The position numbers were made by a program, and so were the translations under genes. Positions 6,574-15,800 of a stretch of DNA of 36,842 bases are shown piece after piece (within the stretch, counting starts at the first letter, position 1; every line of letters begins with the position of its first letter). Below the pieces are notes generated by a model. The model did no database searches. It was not told where the DNA came from and worked only from the letters and a program-made list of their open reading frames with translations. Source of the DNA: Lewinellaceae bacterium (lineage in GTDB: Bacteria; Bacteroidota; Bacteroidia; Chitinophagales; Saprospiraceae); assembly GCA_020636445.1 (NCBI GenBank), contig JACJXV010000038.1:1-36842 (forward strand), read 5' to 3'.

Positions 6574-8505
6574 TTATGCCTCCGCGCCGATGGCTTCGCG
6601 AATGAGAGCGACAAACTCGGGTACCGTCAGGCTACCCTGATCACCCTCTCCCTGCCTGCGCACCGATACGGCATTATTTTCCACTTCTTTCTCGCCAACG
6701 ATGAGCATGTATGGAACATGCTTCACTTCTGCATCGCGAATTTTACGCCCGATTTTCTCACCCCGGTCATCAATGAACCCACGGATATCATGCGCGGCAA
6801 GTTCTTCTTCTACCGCCTTGCAATAATCAATGAAGCGATCGCTGATGGGTAACAGGGCATATTGTTCCGGCATCAACCAGAGCGGGAATTTCCCGGCCGT
6901 ATTTTCGATCAGAATACTGATGAACCGCTCCATCGAGCCAAAGGGGGCCCGGTGAATCATTACCGGCCGATGGGGTTTGTTATCCGCACCAATATATTCC
7001 AGTTCGAAACGGTCCGGCAGGTTATAATCAACCTGGATCGTTCCTAACTGCCAGGATCGGCCAATGGCATCGCGCACCATAAAGTCGAGCTTAGGTCCGT
7101 AAAAAGCAGCTTCTCCAAGTACTGTTACCGTTTGCAGACCCGCTTCCGTAGCCGCTTCAATGATCGCGCGTTCGGCGTTTTCCCAATTTTCCTGGGTGCC
7201 GATATACTTTTCGGGCGTATTGGGGTCGCGCAGCGAAATTTGTGCTGTAAACTCCTTGAAGCCCATTTTGCTCAACACCGTTTGCGTCAGGTCGAGGACA
7301 TTTAAAAACTCTCCTTTTACCTGATCAGGACTGCAGAAGATATGTGCATCATCCTGCGTAAAGCCCCGTACGCGCGAGAGGCCATGCAATTCTCCACTCT
7401 GCTCGTAGCGGTACACCGTGCCAAATTCGGCAATACGCAGCGGCAAATCGCGGTAAGAATGCGGCCGATGGGCGTAAATCTCACAGTGGTGCGGGCAGTT
7501 CATCGGTTTTAGCAAAAACTCTTCGTCCTCCTTTGGGGTATGGATCGGTTGAAAGCTATCCTTGCCGTATTTGGCATAGTGCCCCGAAGTAACATACAGC
7601 TCTTTGCGGCCAATATGCGGAGTGGTTACCAGTTTATAGCCGCGCTTTTCCTGCTCGGCCTTCATGAAATTCATCAGCCGGTCGCGCAACGCATTTCCTT
7701 TGGGTAGCCAAATCGGAAGCCCCGGGCCAACCCGCTCAGAGAACATGAATAATTCCAGCTCAGAGCCTAATTTCCGGTGGTCGCGTTTTTTCGCTTCCTC
7801 CAGCATATTCAGGTACTCGGTCAGATCTTTTTGCTTGGGAAAAGAAACCCCATAGATCCGCGTGAGCTGCTGGCGGGTTTCATCACCTTGCCAGTAGGCA
7901 CCCCCTACTTTCGTCAGTTTAACAGCTTTGATAAAGCCGGTATCCGGCACGTGAGGTCCTTTACACAGGTCAATAAAATTTCCCTGCTGGTAGAGGGTCA
8001 ACTCTTCGTCACCGCGCTTTTCAATCAGTTCCAACTTGTATTCATCTCCTTTTTCGGAAAAAAAGGCCAGGGCGTCAGCCTTACTGATATCCTTGCGGAC
8101 ATAGGCGTTCTTCTGCCGGGCCAGCTCCAGCATCTTCTCTTCAATACGCGGCAGGTCATCGATGGAGATGGTTTCGCCACCTGCATCAACGTCGTAATAA
8201 AATCCCGTTTCAATCGCCGGACCCGTACCGAATTTAACCCCTGGGTAGAGCGCTTCCAGGGCTTCGGCCATCAGGTGTGCCGAAGAGTGCCAGAACGTTG
8301 TTTTCCCATCGCGGTCATCCCAGGTGAGTAACTGCAGCGAAGCGTCGGTTGCAATCGGACGCGTAGCATCCCAAACTTCACCATTGATGCGGGCAGAGAG
8401 GACGCGCTGCGCCAACCCCTCGCTAATTGAACGGGCAATATCCAGTGCAGTACTTCCTGCGGGATATTGACGGACCTTACCATCGGGAAAACTAATATTA
8501 ATCAT
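6574..8505 (-). CDS. thrS: threonyl-tRNA synthetase
   Basis: Charges tRNA-Thr in the cytoplasm. The 643-residue protein is of normal length. It has an N-terminal TGS domain (MINISFPDGK to about residue 62), an editing domain with HSSAH, a class II catalytic core with the zinc-binding Cys in MNCPHH, motif 2 (GTVYRYEQSGE, RVRGFTQDD) and motif 3 (HRAPFGSMERF). A C-terminal anticodon-binding domain follows from about residue 540. The frame is open upstream to 8643. The family start fits the ATG at 8503-8505, since TGS domains begin at this point. No T-box is expected in this phylum and none was seen. A TAnnTTTG box lies about 80 bases upstream. Confidence 0.97.
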   Translation of the reverse strand: MINISFPDGKVRQYPAGSTALDIARSISEGLAQRVLSARINGEVWDATRPIATDASLQLLTWDDRDGKTTFWHSSAHLMAEALEALYPGVKFGTGPAIETGFYYDVDAGGETISIDDLPRIEEKMLELARQKNAYVRKDISKADALAFFSEKGDEYKLELIEKRGDEELTLYQQGNFIDLCKGPHVPDTGFIKAVKLTKVGGAYWQGDETRQQLTRIYGVSFPKQKDLTEYLNMLEEAKKRDHRKLGSELELFMFSERVGPGLPIWLPKGNALRDRLMNFMKAEQEKRGYKLVTTPHIGRKELYVTSGHYAKYGKDSFQPIHTPKEDEEFLLKPMNCPHHCEIYAHRPHSYRDLPLRIAEFGTVYRYEQSGELHGLSRVRGFTQDDAHIFCSPDQVKGEFLNVLDLTQTVLSKMGFKEFTAQISLRDPNTPEKYIGTQENWENAERAIIEAATEAGLQTVTVLGEAAFYGPKLDFMVRDAIGRSWQLGTIQVDYNLPDRFELEYIGADNKPHRPVMIHRAPFGSMERFISILIENTAGKFPLWLMPEQYALLPISDRFIDYCKAVEEELAAHDIRGFIDDRGEKIGRKIRDAEVKHVPYMLIVGEKEVENNAVSVRRQGEGDQGSLTVPEFVALIREAIGAEA

Positions 8506-8584
8506 TGTGCACTTGTTTGGTCTGTATTGCCTACGATTTGCGGAGCAAAAAAGTTCCCCAAGCCGGGCGGATAGTTTCAGGTCG

Positions 8585-8592
8585 CAAAAATA
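8585..8592 (-). promoter_or_regulatory. candidate -7 box for thrS
   Basis: The minus strand reads TATTTTTG, a match to TAnnTTTG, about 80 bases upstream of the thrS ATG. No good TTG box at the ideal spacing was found, so this is tentative. Confidence 0.35.
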
Positions 8593-8683
8593 CCCAAATA
8601 AACCAACTTGTAAAAAGGATATCTGGGGAAAGTTATCCGGCAAGCTGCACCGCGAAGAAATCAGAATTGGCTATCTTAGTTGC

Positions 8684-8700
8684 GTCTGGTATTACCAGAC
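8684..8700. repeat. palindrome GTCTGGTA-T-TACCAGAC
   Basis: Perfect 8-bp inverted repeat with a one-base centre, in the divergent region between thrS and the hydrolase gene. Its core TGGTATTACCAGA recurs exactly at 18033-18045, and the bases that follow are loosely similar. It could be a repeat relic or a protein-binding site. Confidence 0.5.
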
Positions 8701-8816
8701 TTTTTACCAGCATTCTAGCGCTTCCTGTCTTTCCAGGCTGCCTGACACCCAGGGCTAACCTCATGCAATGATGCGGGAACGCAGTATCGATATTCATTCA
8801 CTAAATTTGCGAGGAA

Positions 8817-9854
8817 ATGAAAAACTTTTTTGCCGTTTTCCTGCCGGCCCTTGGCTTGCTTACCCTGCTTTTTTCCTGCCAGCAGCCTGCCCATACCGAA
8901 GGGAGCGAAACGTGTAGTTACGTTGACTTCCGTACGCCCGGTTCCTACCAGGCGGCCGGCATCCAAATGATTGAACTTAAGGAAGGATTTAAGGTGTGGA
9001 CCAAACGCTTCGGCAATAACCCCACCATGAAAGTCCTGCTACTCCACGGCGGGCCGGCAATGACCCACGAATACATGGAGTGTTTCGAGAGCTTTTTCCC
9101 GGCTGCCAATATTGAATTTTACGAATACGATCAACTGGGCTCTTACTATTCCGATCAACCTACCGACACCACCCTATGGACCATCGACCGCTTCGTCGAA
9201 GAGGTGGAACAGGTTCGCCAGGCCCTCGGCTTGACGAGCGACGACTTTTACCTCCTGGGGAACTCCTGGGGCGGTATTTTGGCCATGGAGTACGCTCTCA
9301 AACACCAGGATAAACTCAAAGGACTGATAATCTGCAACATGACGGCCGACTTTGACAAATACGAAGCGTATAATCAGAAACTACGCAGCGAATTGCGCCC
9401 CTCCTTACTGGACACCCTGAAAACCTACGAAGACAAGGGCGACTATTTCAATCCTGTTTACAGCGACCTGGTCGTAAAAGAATATTACACCCGCCACCTT
9501 TGTCGGTTGCCTATGGATAACTGGCCTGACGGTGTGAATCGCTCATTTAAGCACGTCAATGGCGATGTTTATGTCTATATGCAGGGGCCGAGTGAATTTG
9601 TTCCCGGAGGTATTCTGAAGGGCTGGTCGGTTTGGGATCGCCTGGGTGAAATCAGCGTACCTACCCTCATGGTTGGTGCCAAATACGATACGATGAACCC
9701 CGAGGAAATGAAAGAAATGAGTACCCTGGTCCAGAAAGGGCAATACCTGTACTGCCCCAATGGTAGTCACCTGGCCATGTGGGATGATCAGGAAGTCTTT
9801 ATGGAGGGGGTCATCCGGTTCATCAAAGATGTGGATGCCGGTAAAGTAGATTAA
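8817..9854 (+). CDS. proline iminopeptidase-like alpha/beta hydrolase, lipoprotein
   Basis: Serine hydrolase of the S33 (prolyl aminopeptidase) type, 345 residues. The oxyanion-hole motif HGGPAMTHEY, the nucleophile elbow GNSWGG (Ser150), the acid in GAKYDTM (Asp291) and the base in NGSHLAMWDD (His318) complete a plausible catalytic triad. The N-terminus has a lipoprotein signal with lipobox LLFSC (Cys21), so the enzyme is predicted to sit on a membrane facing the periplasm or surface, where it could trim N-terminal proline from peptides. Start ATG 8817 follows GAGGAA. It converges on the epimerase-like gene, with 32 bases between the stops. Confidence 0.85.
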   Translation: MKNFFAVFLPALGLLTLLFSCQQPAHTEGSETCSYVDFRTPGSYQAAGIQMIELKEGFKVWTKRFGNNPTMKVLLLHGGPAMTHEYMECFESFFPAANIEFYEYDQLGSYYSDQPTDTTLWTIDRFVEEVEQVRQALGLTSDDFYLLGNSWGGILAMEYALKHQDKLKGLIICNMTADFDKYEAYNQKLRSELRPSLLDTLKTYEDKGDYFNPVYSDLVVKEYYTRHLCRLPMDNWPDGVNRSFKHVNGDVYVYMQGPSEFVPGGILKGWSVWDRLGEISVPTLMVGAKYDTMNPEEMKEMSTLVQKGQYLYCPNGSHLAMWDDQEVFMEGVIRFIKDVDAGKVD

Positions 9855-9886
9855 CCGAAAAAAGCTCCCTGTCTCCAACCGTTTTG

Positions 9887-10822
9887 CTAGACGGCATCCG
9901 AAAATTCGGCAGCCATAATGGCCTTCAGCCCATCTGCATAAGGAGTAGCCGCTATGCCAAAGCGGTTGGAGAACTTGGAGCTGTCAAAAACATAGGGGCG
10001 ATCGTATTGGTAGAGCATTTCCACCGTTTCCCGCATAATAGGGTTAAAGAGACCCAGTAAGCGGACGATTGCTTTACCTGCTACCTGTGATTTTGGGGGA
10101 ACGCCCAGGGCTTCGGCAAAGGCATTAATCCACTGCCGCCCGGTCCAGGGATCTGGCGCCGTGGGTACATGCCAAATCTGGTTAAAACTATCCGGGGTAT
10201 TGCCCAGCAAGGCGGTGGCACGGCCGGCATCCGGCGCATAGGTAAAGGAGTGAGGCTGGTCAAGAGAACAAAGCCAATTCGCTTTTTTACCGGCGGCCAG
10301 GGGTTTGGGGACAACTTCCTGCAAAACACTGGTACGTACGCCGGGGCCGTAGAAATCGGCCGCGCGCGCAATACTGGCCGTTAGGGTTCCTTTCTCAACG
10401 GCGGCCATCAGCATATTAACCAGATTGCGGCGCACCATCCCTTTTTTACTAATGGGCCGCATGGGCGATTCTTCCGTCAAGTGCCCCAGGTAGTCGGGAT
10501 CGCACATATAAATATTATCGAAAAAGACCAATTTGGCACCCGCCTCCTGACAGGCGGCAATAGCGTTGGCCATGACAATGGGCCAGTCGCGTTGCCACAC
10601 TTTGTGGTCATATTCCAGCCCTGCAACCAGATAAACGATCTCCGAACCGGCCACTGCCCGGCGGACAGCTTCCGAATCAAGCAGGTTGGCAGAAAAACAA
10701 TCGTCAGTAGGGTTTACGGGCTGTGGATTACGACTGACCAGGCGTATTTTAGTGGTATACTCGGGAAGATTTTTGGCAACCTCAGTGCCGATAGCTCCTC
10801 CGGATCCTAGTATGGTTTGCAT
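9887..10822 (-). CDS. NAD(P)-dependent epimerase/dehydratase-like (atypical extended SDR)
   Basis: Rossmann-fold protein of 311 residues. The nucleotide-binding loop GSGGAIG (Gly6, Gly9, Gly12) follows the first strand, and an acidic or basic residue at the end of beta-2 (VSRNPQP) suggests NADP preference (inference). FYGPGVRTSV and YAPDAGRATALL match extended-SDR substrate-domain features. The classical YxxxK pair is not clear: the expected segment reads FFDNIYMCDPDY. Catalytic activity is therefore uncertain, and it may belong to the sugar-nucleotide epimerase-like or NmrA-like branch. It lies downstream of the ABC operon on the same strand, separated by 115 bases. Confidence 0.75.
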   Translation of the reverse strand: MQTILGSGGAIGTEVAKNLPEYTTKIRLVSRNPQPVNPTDDCFSANLLDSEAVRRAVAGSEIVYLVAGLEYDHKVWQRDWPIVMANAIAACQEAGAKLVFFDNIYMCDPDYLGHLTEESPMRPISKKGMVRRNLVNMLMAAVEKGTLTASIARAADFYGPGVRTSVLQEVVPKPLAAGKKANWLCSLDQPHSFTYAPDAGRATALLGNTPDSFNQIWHVPTAPDPWTGRQWINAFAEALGVPPKSQVAGKAIVRLLGLFNPIMRETVEMLYQYDRPYVFDSSKFSNRFGIAATPYADGLKAIMAAEFSDAV

Positions 10823-10937
10823 AAGGCGGTGTTTTTAATCACTAGCAAGATCTGGTTTTTTGCGAGGCCTTTCAAGGGGAAAGGAATGAATTGTCGTTTT
10901 ACCCGATTGAGTGGTACGATTCCCGGAGTCAATGGCA

Positions 10938-12056
10938 TCAGGATCGTTTCCGATAATTCCAGACTGCGAGGCCATTAATGGTAAAGGCAAAAGCAACCAT
11001 GGCTCCCAGGTGGGGCCGGATATCCATAAAAGAACTTCCCTTAAGCAGAATTAACCGGTTCACCTCCACGAAATAGGCGATCGGGTTGAACCAGGTGATA
11101 CGCTGCGCCCAGAGGGGCATACTTTCAATCGGCGTAAATAACCCACTCATGAGGATGAACACAATGAGGAAAAACCAGGAGATAAACATAGCCTGTTGTT
11201 GGGTTTCGGTAATAGTGGAAACCAACAGGCCAATACCCAGCACGACCAACATGTAGATAGCTGCAAAAAGGAATACCAAGCCCAGATTTCCAACCATGGG
11301 AATATCGAAAATAAGCTTCCCTACCCCCAGGCCAATGGCTAATTCGACCAGGCCAATAATCCAGAAGGGTAAAAGCTTGCCTATGATAAACTGGGACTTC
11401 CGGATGGGCGTAACGTTGATTTGTTCGATGGTGCCTATCTCTTTTTCCTTGACGATGTTGATCCCCGAGAGGAACATGCCAACCAGCGTAACCAACATGA
11501 CCAGGATGCCCGGAACCATAAAGGCGCTATACGCCATTTCGGGATTAAACCAATTGCTGTAGGTGATTGCAATCCGACCCGGTTGGGGCGGAGCGGCGAG
11601 GCCAAGCCATTCCGCCCGGATATCCTGGTTAAAATTGCGGATGATATTGTTGGCATAACCCTGGGCCAGGCCTGCTTTTACCCCATTGATCGCGTTTATA
11701 TTCAGGTGGAGTTGAGCGCTGTTTTCCCGCAGCAACCGGCGTTCAAATTGCGCGGGAATTTCCAGGACTAAATCCGCTTTATCGGCATTGATGGCATCTA
11801 TCCCGCGCTGGGGGTTAAAAGAAGTACTGGTTAAAATAAAGTGGGGGCTCCCCTGGAAATGATTGACCAGGCGGTAGGAGGTAGGGGACAAGTCGTGATC
11901 AATGACATGCAACAGGATATTCCGCACTTCATAATCGGCAGCGTTAGCCAGAATGATCAATTGAATGATGGGCATGACAAAGATCAGCATGAGCAAAACC
12001 CGGTGCCGGAATATTTGCCGGAATTCTTTACGGAGCAGAAAGAAGATGGTACGCAT
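10938..12056 (-). CDS. ABC-2 type exporter permease, last gene of pump operon
   Basis: Inner-membrane subunit of an ABC exporter, 372 residues. The ABC-2 / YhhJ-YbhR architecture is visible: one N-terminal helix (about 21-38), a large extracytoplasmic domain (about 40-170), then five hydrophobic segments. The conserved cytoplasmic loop EKEIGTIEQINVTPIRKSQF lies between them. It is paired with the permease encoded just upstream (12-base gap), and the two probably form the membrane heterodimer of the pump. The substrate is unknown. By analogy with E. coli YbhR, export of cationic or hydrophobic drugs is possible (inference). Confidence 0.88.
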   Translation of the reverse strand: MRTIFFLLRKEFRQIFRHRVLLMLIFVMPIIQLIILANAADYEVRNILLHVIDHDLSPTSYRLVNHFQGSPHFILTSTSFNPQRGIDAINADKADLVLEIPAQFERRLLRENSAQLHLNINAINGVKAGLAQGYANNIIRNFNQDIRAEWLGLAAPPQPGRIAITYSNWFNPEMAYSAFMVPGILVMLVTLVGMFLSGINIVKEKEIGTIEQINVTPIRKSQFIIGKLLPFWIIGLVELAIGLGVGKLIFDIPMVGNLGLVFLFAAIYMLVVLGIGLLVSTITETQQQAMFISWFFLIVFILMSGLFTPIESMPLWAQRITWFNPIAYFVEVNRLILLKGSSFMDIRPHLGAMVAFAFTINGLAVWNYRKRS

Positions 12057-12068
12057 AAGGATCAGGGT

Positions 12069-13175
12069 TTACGCCAGGCGGGTTTTAAAATTGCGAATGC
12101 TGAGCAGGGTGAAAAAGCTGAACATACCGAATAAAATCAGCGTCTCCCGCCAAACGAAGTCAAACCCTACCCCTTTCAGCATGATATTGCGCAGGATGAT
12201 GATAAACCACTTGGCGGGAATGATATTGCTCAGCAGCTGCAAGGGGCGCGGCATGGATTCAATCGGAAAAATGAAGCCCGAAAGGATTATCGTCGGTAGC
12301 ATCAGCGCCATCAGGGACATCATCATGGCTACCTGCTGACTATCGGTGCGGGTGGAAATCAGGATGCCCAGCGCCAGCGAAGTAAGAATGAATAAAATGG
12401 TTTCGGCCCCTAAAAGCAGCCAACTACCCTGGACGGGCATCCCAAAAACAAGTACCCCCAGTGTTACAATCAGTGTGGCATTGACCATCCCCAGGATGAA
12501 ATAGGGAATTACTTTGCCGATAATGATGAAAGGGGGTTGCAGCGGCGAAACCAGCAGTACCTCCATAGTACCTAATTCTTTTTCCCGCGTCAGGGCAATC
12601 GAGGTCATCATGGCCGAGACGAGCATGAGGATAACCGTCATGACCCCAGGAACGAAGAGGTAGACACTTTTCAGTAGTGGGTTATAGCGCATGGTAAGCT
12701 CCGTTTTGATTTGGAAGGGCGCATCCTGGGCATCCAGTTTTTCCAATTGGTAATCGTTGATAATGGCTGTTGCGTAATTCACCAGGGTGGTCGCTGTATT
12801 GGGGTCGGTAGCATCGGCGAGCAACTGGATTTCGGTGGCTTCTCCGTGATAGAAATCTCGTTGCAGGTTCGGAGGAATGAAAAGCGCCATTTTGATTTTT
12901 CCCTCGCGAAAAAGATGAAGAACTTCCTCGCGGCTGCCAGCCCGACCCTGATAAATGAAATAATCGGAGGCAGTGAGGCGCTGCACCATTTCCCGGCTGA
13001 TATCATCACCGGAGGCATCCACTACGGCCATTTTTGCCCCTTTGATTTCATTGGTGATGGCGAAACCAAACAGCAGAATTTGCACCAACGGCAGGCCAAA
13101 CAATATCAGCAAGGTGCGACTGTCGCGCAGGATATGGTAAAATTCTTTCAGAATGACGATTCGTAGCTGACGCAT
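12069..13175 (-). CDS. ABC-2 type exporter permease
   Basis: Second permease of the pump, 368 residues, with the same layout as its downstream partner: an N-terminal helix (about 21-40), an extracytoplasmic domain to about residue 170, and five C-terminal membrane segments. The loop TREKELGTMEVLLVSPLQPP is the conserved ABC-2 element that contacts the ATPase. It resembles YbhS. It starts 27 bases after the second ATPase gene and ends 12 bases before the next permease, which supports one transcript and a heterodimeric membrane unit. Confidence 0.88.
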   Translation of the reverse strand: MRQLRIVILKEFYHILRDSRTLLILFGLPLVQILLFGFAITNEIKGAKMAVVDASGDDISREMVQRLTASDYFIYQGRAGSREEVLHLFREGKIKMALFIPPNLQRDFYHGEATEIQLLADATDPNTATTLVNYATAIINDYQLEKLDAQDAPFQIKTELTMRYNPLLKSVYLFVPGVMTVILMLVSAMMTSIALTREKELGTMEVLLVSPLQPPFIIIGKVIPYFILGMVNATLIVTLGVLVFGMPVQGSWLLLGAETILFILTSLALGILISTRTDSQQVAMMMSLMALMLPTIILSGFIFPIESMPRPLQLLSNIIPAKWFIIILRNIMLKGVGFDFVWRETLILFGMFSFFTLLSIRNFKTRLA

Positions 13176-13202
13176 ACTTCCTCGGGTTGGATAGTGATAA
13201 AA

Positions 13203-13934
13203 TCAGGCCGTTTGTGACCCACGGGCAATTTTTAAAAAGATGGCATTCATGTCCGGTGCCTGGAATTGCTCGCGCAGCTCCTGGGGGGTACCTAGCGCCG
13301 CAATCCGGCCATTGGCCATCATCGAGATGCGGTCACAGTATTCGGCTTCATCCATGTAGTGGGTAGTGACAAAAATGGTTACGCCGCGGTCGGCAGCCTG
13401 GTAAATCATTTCCCAGAACTGACGCCGGGTAATGGGGTCAACGCCCCCCGTTGGTTCGTCCAGGAAGACCAGTGCCGGATCATGCATGATGGCTACTGAA
13501 AAAGCAAGTTTTTGTTTCCAGCCCAGCGGGAGGGAACCTACCAGGGTGCGGGCAACTTCCTGTAAACCCAGCTCGCTGAGGAGTTGGCTTGTTTTCAGCC
13601 GGAGGTCGCGCGCTTTTATGCCATAGACCCCCCCGTAGAATTCGATATTTTCACTGACTGTCAGGTCCTCATACAGGGAGAATTTCTGACTCATATAACC
13701 GATGCGGCGCTTGATTTTCTCAACATCGCGATAGATGTCAAACCCTGCAACCTGCGCCTGTCCGCTAGTGGGGCGGGAAAGGCCGGTCAGCATGCGCATA
13801 GCAGTGGTTTTACCGGCACCGTTGGCGCCCAGGAAGCCAAAGATTTCACCTTGTTTCACAGAAAAACTGATCTGGTCAACTGCCACGAAATCGCCGAAGC
13901 GCTTGGTCAATTTGTCGGCCGTAATTACGTCCAT
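13203..13934 (-). CDS. ABC exporter ATPase, canonical switch His but degenerate signature
   Basis: Nucleotide-binding subunit of 243 residues. Walker A is GANGAGKT (36-43), Walker B is LVFLDE (155-160), and the switch-loop His is present in TTHYMDEAE (His192). The ABC signature is degenerate: LPLGWKQ (135-141) instead of LSGGQ. This mirrors the C-terminal half of E. coli YbhF (family knowledge). Its partner ATPase shows the opposite pattern, a good signature but no switch His. The two should form a heterodimer with one competent and one degenerate ATP site. It lies 11 bases after the partner ATPase gene. Confidence 0.9.
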   Translation of the reverse strand: MDVITADKLTKRFGDFVAVDQISFSVKQGEIFGFLGANGAGKTTAMRMLTGLSRPTSGQAQVAGFDIYRDVEKIKRRIGYMSQKFSLYEDLTVSENIEFYGGVYGIKARDLRLKTSQLLSELGLQEVARTLVGSLPLGWKQKLAFSVAIMHDPALVFLDEPTGGVDPITRRQFWEMIYQAADRGVTIFVTTHYMDEAEYCDRISMMANGRIAALGTPQELREQFQAPDMNAIFLKIARGSQTA

Positions 13935-13945
13935 AGCGTTGCTGT

Positions 13946-14866
13946 TTAGTGCGTCATTAATTCCATGAAGCGGTCTTCAATGGTGGGCGCGGTGGGTGTT
14001 ACCGTAATTTCCTGGTGTCCTTGCTGCGTCAGGTAACCCACGAGTTGCTGGGGGTCAATTTCCGTGCGGGTACTCAGGTGAAGTTGCTCGCCAAAAGGGA
14101 AAGCCTGGTAGGTGGGCGGCCATTGGCGTACATCCTGCAGCAGGCGAAAGCGGTCGCGTGCTTTGACGGCATAGAGCGGATGCTCGTAGCTCGCCGCCAG
14201 GGCTCCGGGTTTATCTACGGCCAGGAAGTGACCGTCCTGGATGAGGGCTACCCGGTCGCACAGGCTGGCCTCATCCATGTAGGGAGTAGACACAAAAATA
14301 GTGATGCCCTGGTCCTGCAGGCGGTTCAAAATTTGCCAGAATTCCTGCCGGGAAACGGGATCCACACCGGTAGTGGGCTCGTCGAGGAAAAGGATTTGTG
14401 GACGGTGAACCAGGGCGCAGCAAAGGGCTAATTTTTGTTTCATCCCCCCCGAAAGCTTGCCGGCACGCCGCTTGCGGAAAGGCTCCAGTTGTTCGTAAAT
14501 ATCCCGGATGAGATCATAGTTCTCGGCAACGGTAGTGCCAAAAAGGGTGGCAAAGAAGTGTAGGTTTTCGGCTACAGACAGGTCCTGGTAAAGCGAAAAC
14601 CGCCCAGGCATATAGCCAACTTCGCGACGGATATTGCGCCATTGCTTGATTACGTCGTATCCCAACACTTGAGCTGCCCCCTGATCGGGAAGCAGCAGGG
14701 TAGTTAAAATACGCATCAGGGTAGTTTTGCCGGCACCATCCGGACCAATCAGACCAAAGAGTTCGCCACGGCCAATTTCCAGACTGACCCCTTCCAGGGC
14801 GGTTACCGGGCCGAAGGACTTATGGATATTGTCGAAAACCAGAGCAGGTGGATGGGTTGTCATCAT
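13946..14866 (-). CDS. ABC exporter ATPase, canonical signature but switch His replaced by Pro
   Basis: Nucleotide-binding subunit of 306 residues. Walker A is GPDGAGKT (41-48), the signature is the intact LSGGMKQ (138-144) and Walker B is ILFLDE (158-163). The switch-loop position reads STPYMDEA, with Pro195 where most ABC ATPases have His; the codon in the DNA is CCC, so this is not a reading error on my part. About 90 extra C-terminal residues (from about 215) form the regulatory extension seen in drug and Na+ export ATPases. It corresponds to the N-terminal half of a YbhF-type tandem ATPase. It starts 8 bases after the HlyD gene. Confidence 0.9.
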   Translation of the reverse strand: MMTTHPPALVFDNIHKSFGPVTALEGVSLEIGRGELFGLIGPDGAGKTTLMRILTTLLLPDQGAAQVLGYDVIKQWRNIRREVGYMPGRFSLYQDLSVAENLHFFATLFGTTVAENYDLIRDIYEQLEPFRKRRAGKLSGGMKQKLALCCALVHRPQILFLDEPTTGVDPVSRQEFWQILNRLQDQGITIFVSTPYMDEASLCDRVALIQDGHFLAVDKPGALAASYEHPLYAVKARDRFRLLQDVRQWPPTYQAFPFGEQLHLSTRTEIDPQQLVGYLTQQGHQEITVTPTAPTIEDRFMELMTH

Positions 14867-14874
14867 GAAGCGTT

Positions 14875-15798
14875 TTATTGTGCAGACGTACTTGGGGGTG
14901 CCGGTAATACCAGTTCGCCCGGCATGCCGATTTTCAGGCGGCCATCGGTATTGGGTACGCGAATTTTTACCGCATAAACCAGGTTGACCCGTTCTTCCTT
15001 GGTTTGGACGATTTTCGGGGTGAACTCGGCCTGGTCGGCAATCCAGCTGATTTCACCCTTCACCTCACGGTTCGTTTCGGCATCCTGATCGACACGGACG
15101 GTTACCGCCTGACCTAGCGCTAAATTGGGCAGCTGATCACCAGTGACGAAAACGCGCAGGGTCATTTCATCGAGGTTGGCGATTTTGTAAAGGGTTTTGC
15201 CCGGTGCTGTCATTTCGGAAGCTTCCGCCATTTTGACCAATACCCGGCCGGAGATGGGGTTGGTAATATAGCAGCGGCGAATTTGATCATCGAGTTGGCG
15301 GATTTGGGCTTCCAGGGGTGCCCGTTCAGAGAGGATAGCCTGGTTCGCAATCGCCGCTTGCTCGCGGGCGGCACGCACCTGCTGATCGATTACCTGCATT
15401 TGGCCAACGACGTCGTCGAGCTGCTTACCGGGAGCGGCTTTCTCGGCGATTAGGCCTTCAATCCGTGTTTTTTCGGTTTGCAGCACACCTTTTTGCTTTT
15501 CCAGTACAGCAATCTGGGGCTGGGGGTTTTGCAATTTAGCCTGCAAGGTACCTAGGGTTGCCAGCAACCGCTGCCGTTGTAAATGCAGCGGTACAGTATC
15601 GATCAGGCCAACGAGCTGACCGGCGGGAATATTTTGGCCCTCCTCGACCTGAAGGAATAAAAGGCGTCCGGGCTGTTCGGCAGCTACCAGCACTTCTGTC
15701 GTTTCGAAGTTGCCATAGGCATCAGCTAAGTCGGTTTCGGGTTGACAGGCCATGAGCAATAAAGCGAGTATTGCGGTGAGTTGAATGGGATGCTTCAT
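14875..15798 (-). CDS. HlyD/YbhG-type periplasmic adaptor, lipoprotein
   Basis: Membrane-fusion protein of 307 residues linking the ABC pump to an outer-membrane channel. It begins with a lipoprotein signal and lipobox LLMAC (Cys18), so it is lipid-anchored rather than helix-anchored. A lipoyl half-motif (VAAEQPGRLLFLQVEEGQNI) precedes a long coiled-coil hairpin of about 110 residues (about 75-185). The second half follows (ITNPISGRVLVKMAEASEMT), then the beta-barrel domain. It lies 2 bases after the TolC gene and 8 before the first ATPase gene. YbhG is the closest named architecture (inference). Confidence 0.88.
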   Translation of the reverse strand: MKHPIQLTAILALLLMACQPETDLADAYGNFETTEVLVAAEQPGRLLFLQVEEGQNIPAGQLVGLIDTVPLHLQRQRLLATLGTLQAKLQNPQPQIAVLEKQKGVLQTEKTRIEGLIAEKAAPGKQLDDVVGQMQVIDQQVRAAREQAAIANQAILSERAPLEAQIRQLDDQIRRCYITNPISGRVLVKMAEASEMTAPGKTLYKIANLDEMTLRVFVTGDQLPNLALGQAVTVRVDQDAETNREVKGEISWIADQAEFTPKIVQTKEERVNLVYAVKIRVPNTDGRLKIGMPGELVLPAPPSTSAQ

Positions 15799-15800
15799 GA

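Noticed and set aside
7777..8331. 184-codon plus-strand frame
   Set aside because: Antisense to thrS, whose motifs are unmistakable.
8802..8809. TAAATTTG promoter box before the hydrolase gene
   Set aside because: It matches TAnnTTTG but ends only 7 bases before the ATG, which would leave almost no leader; probably chance.
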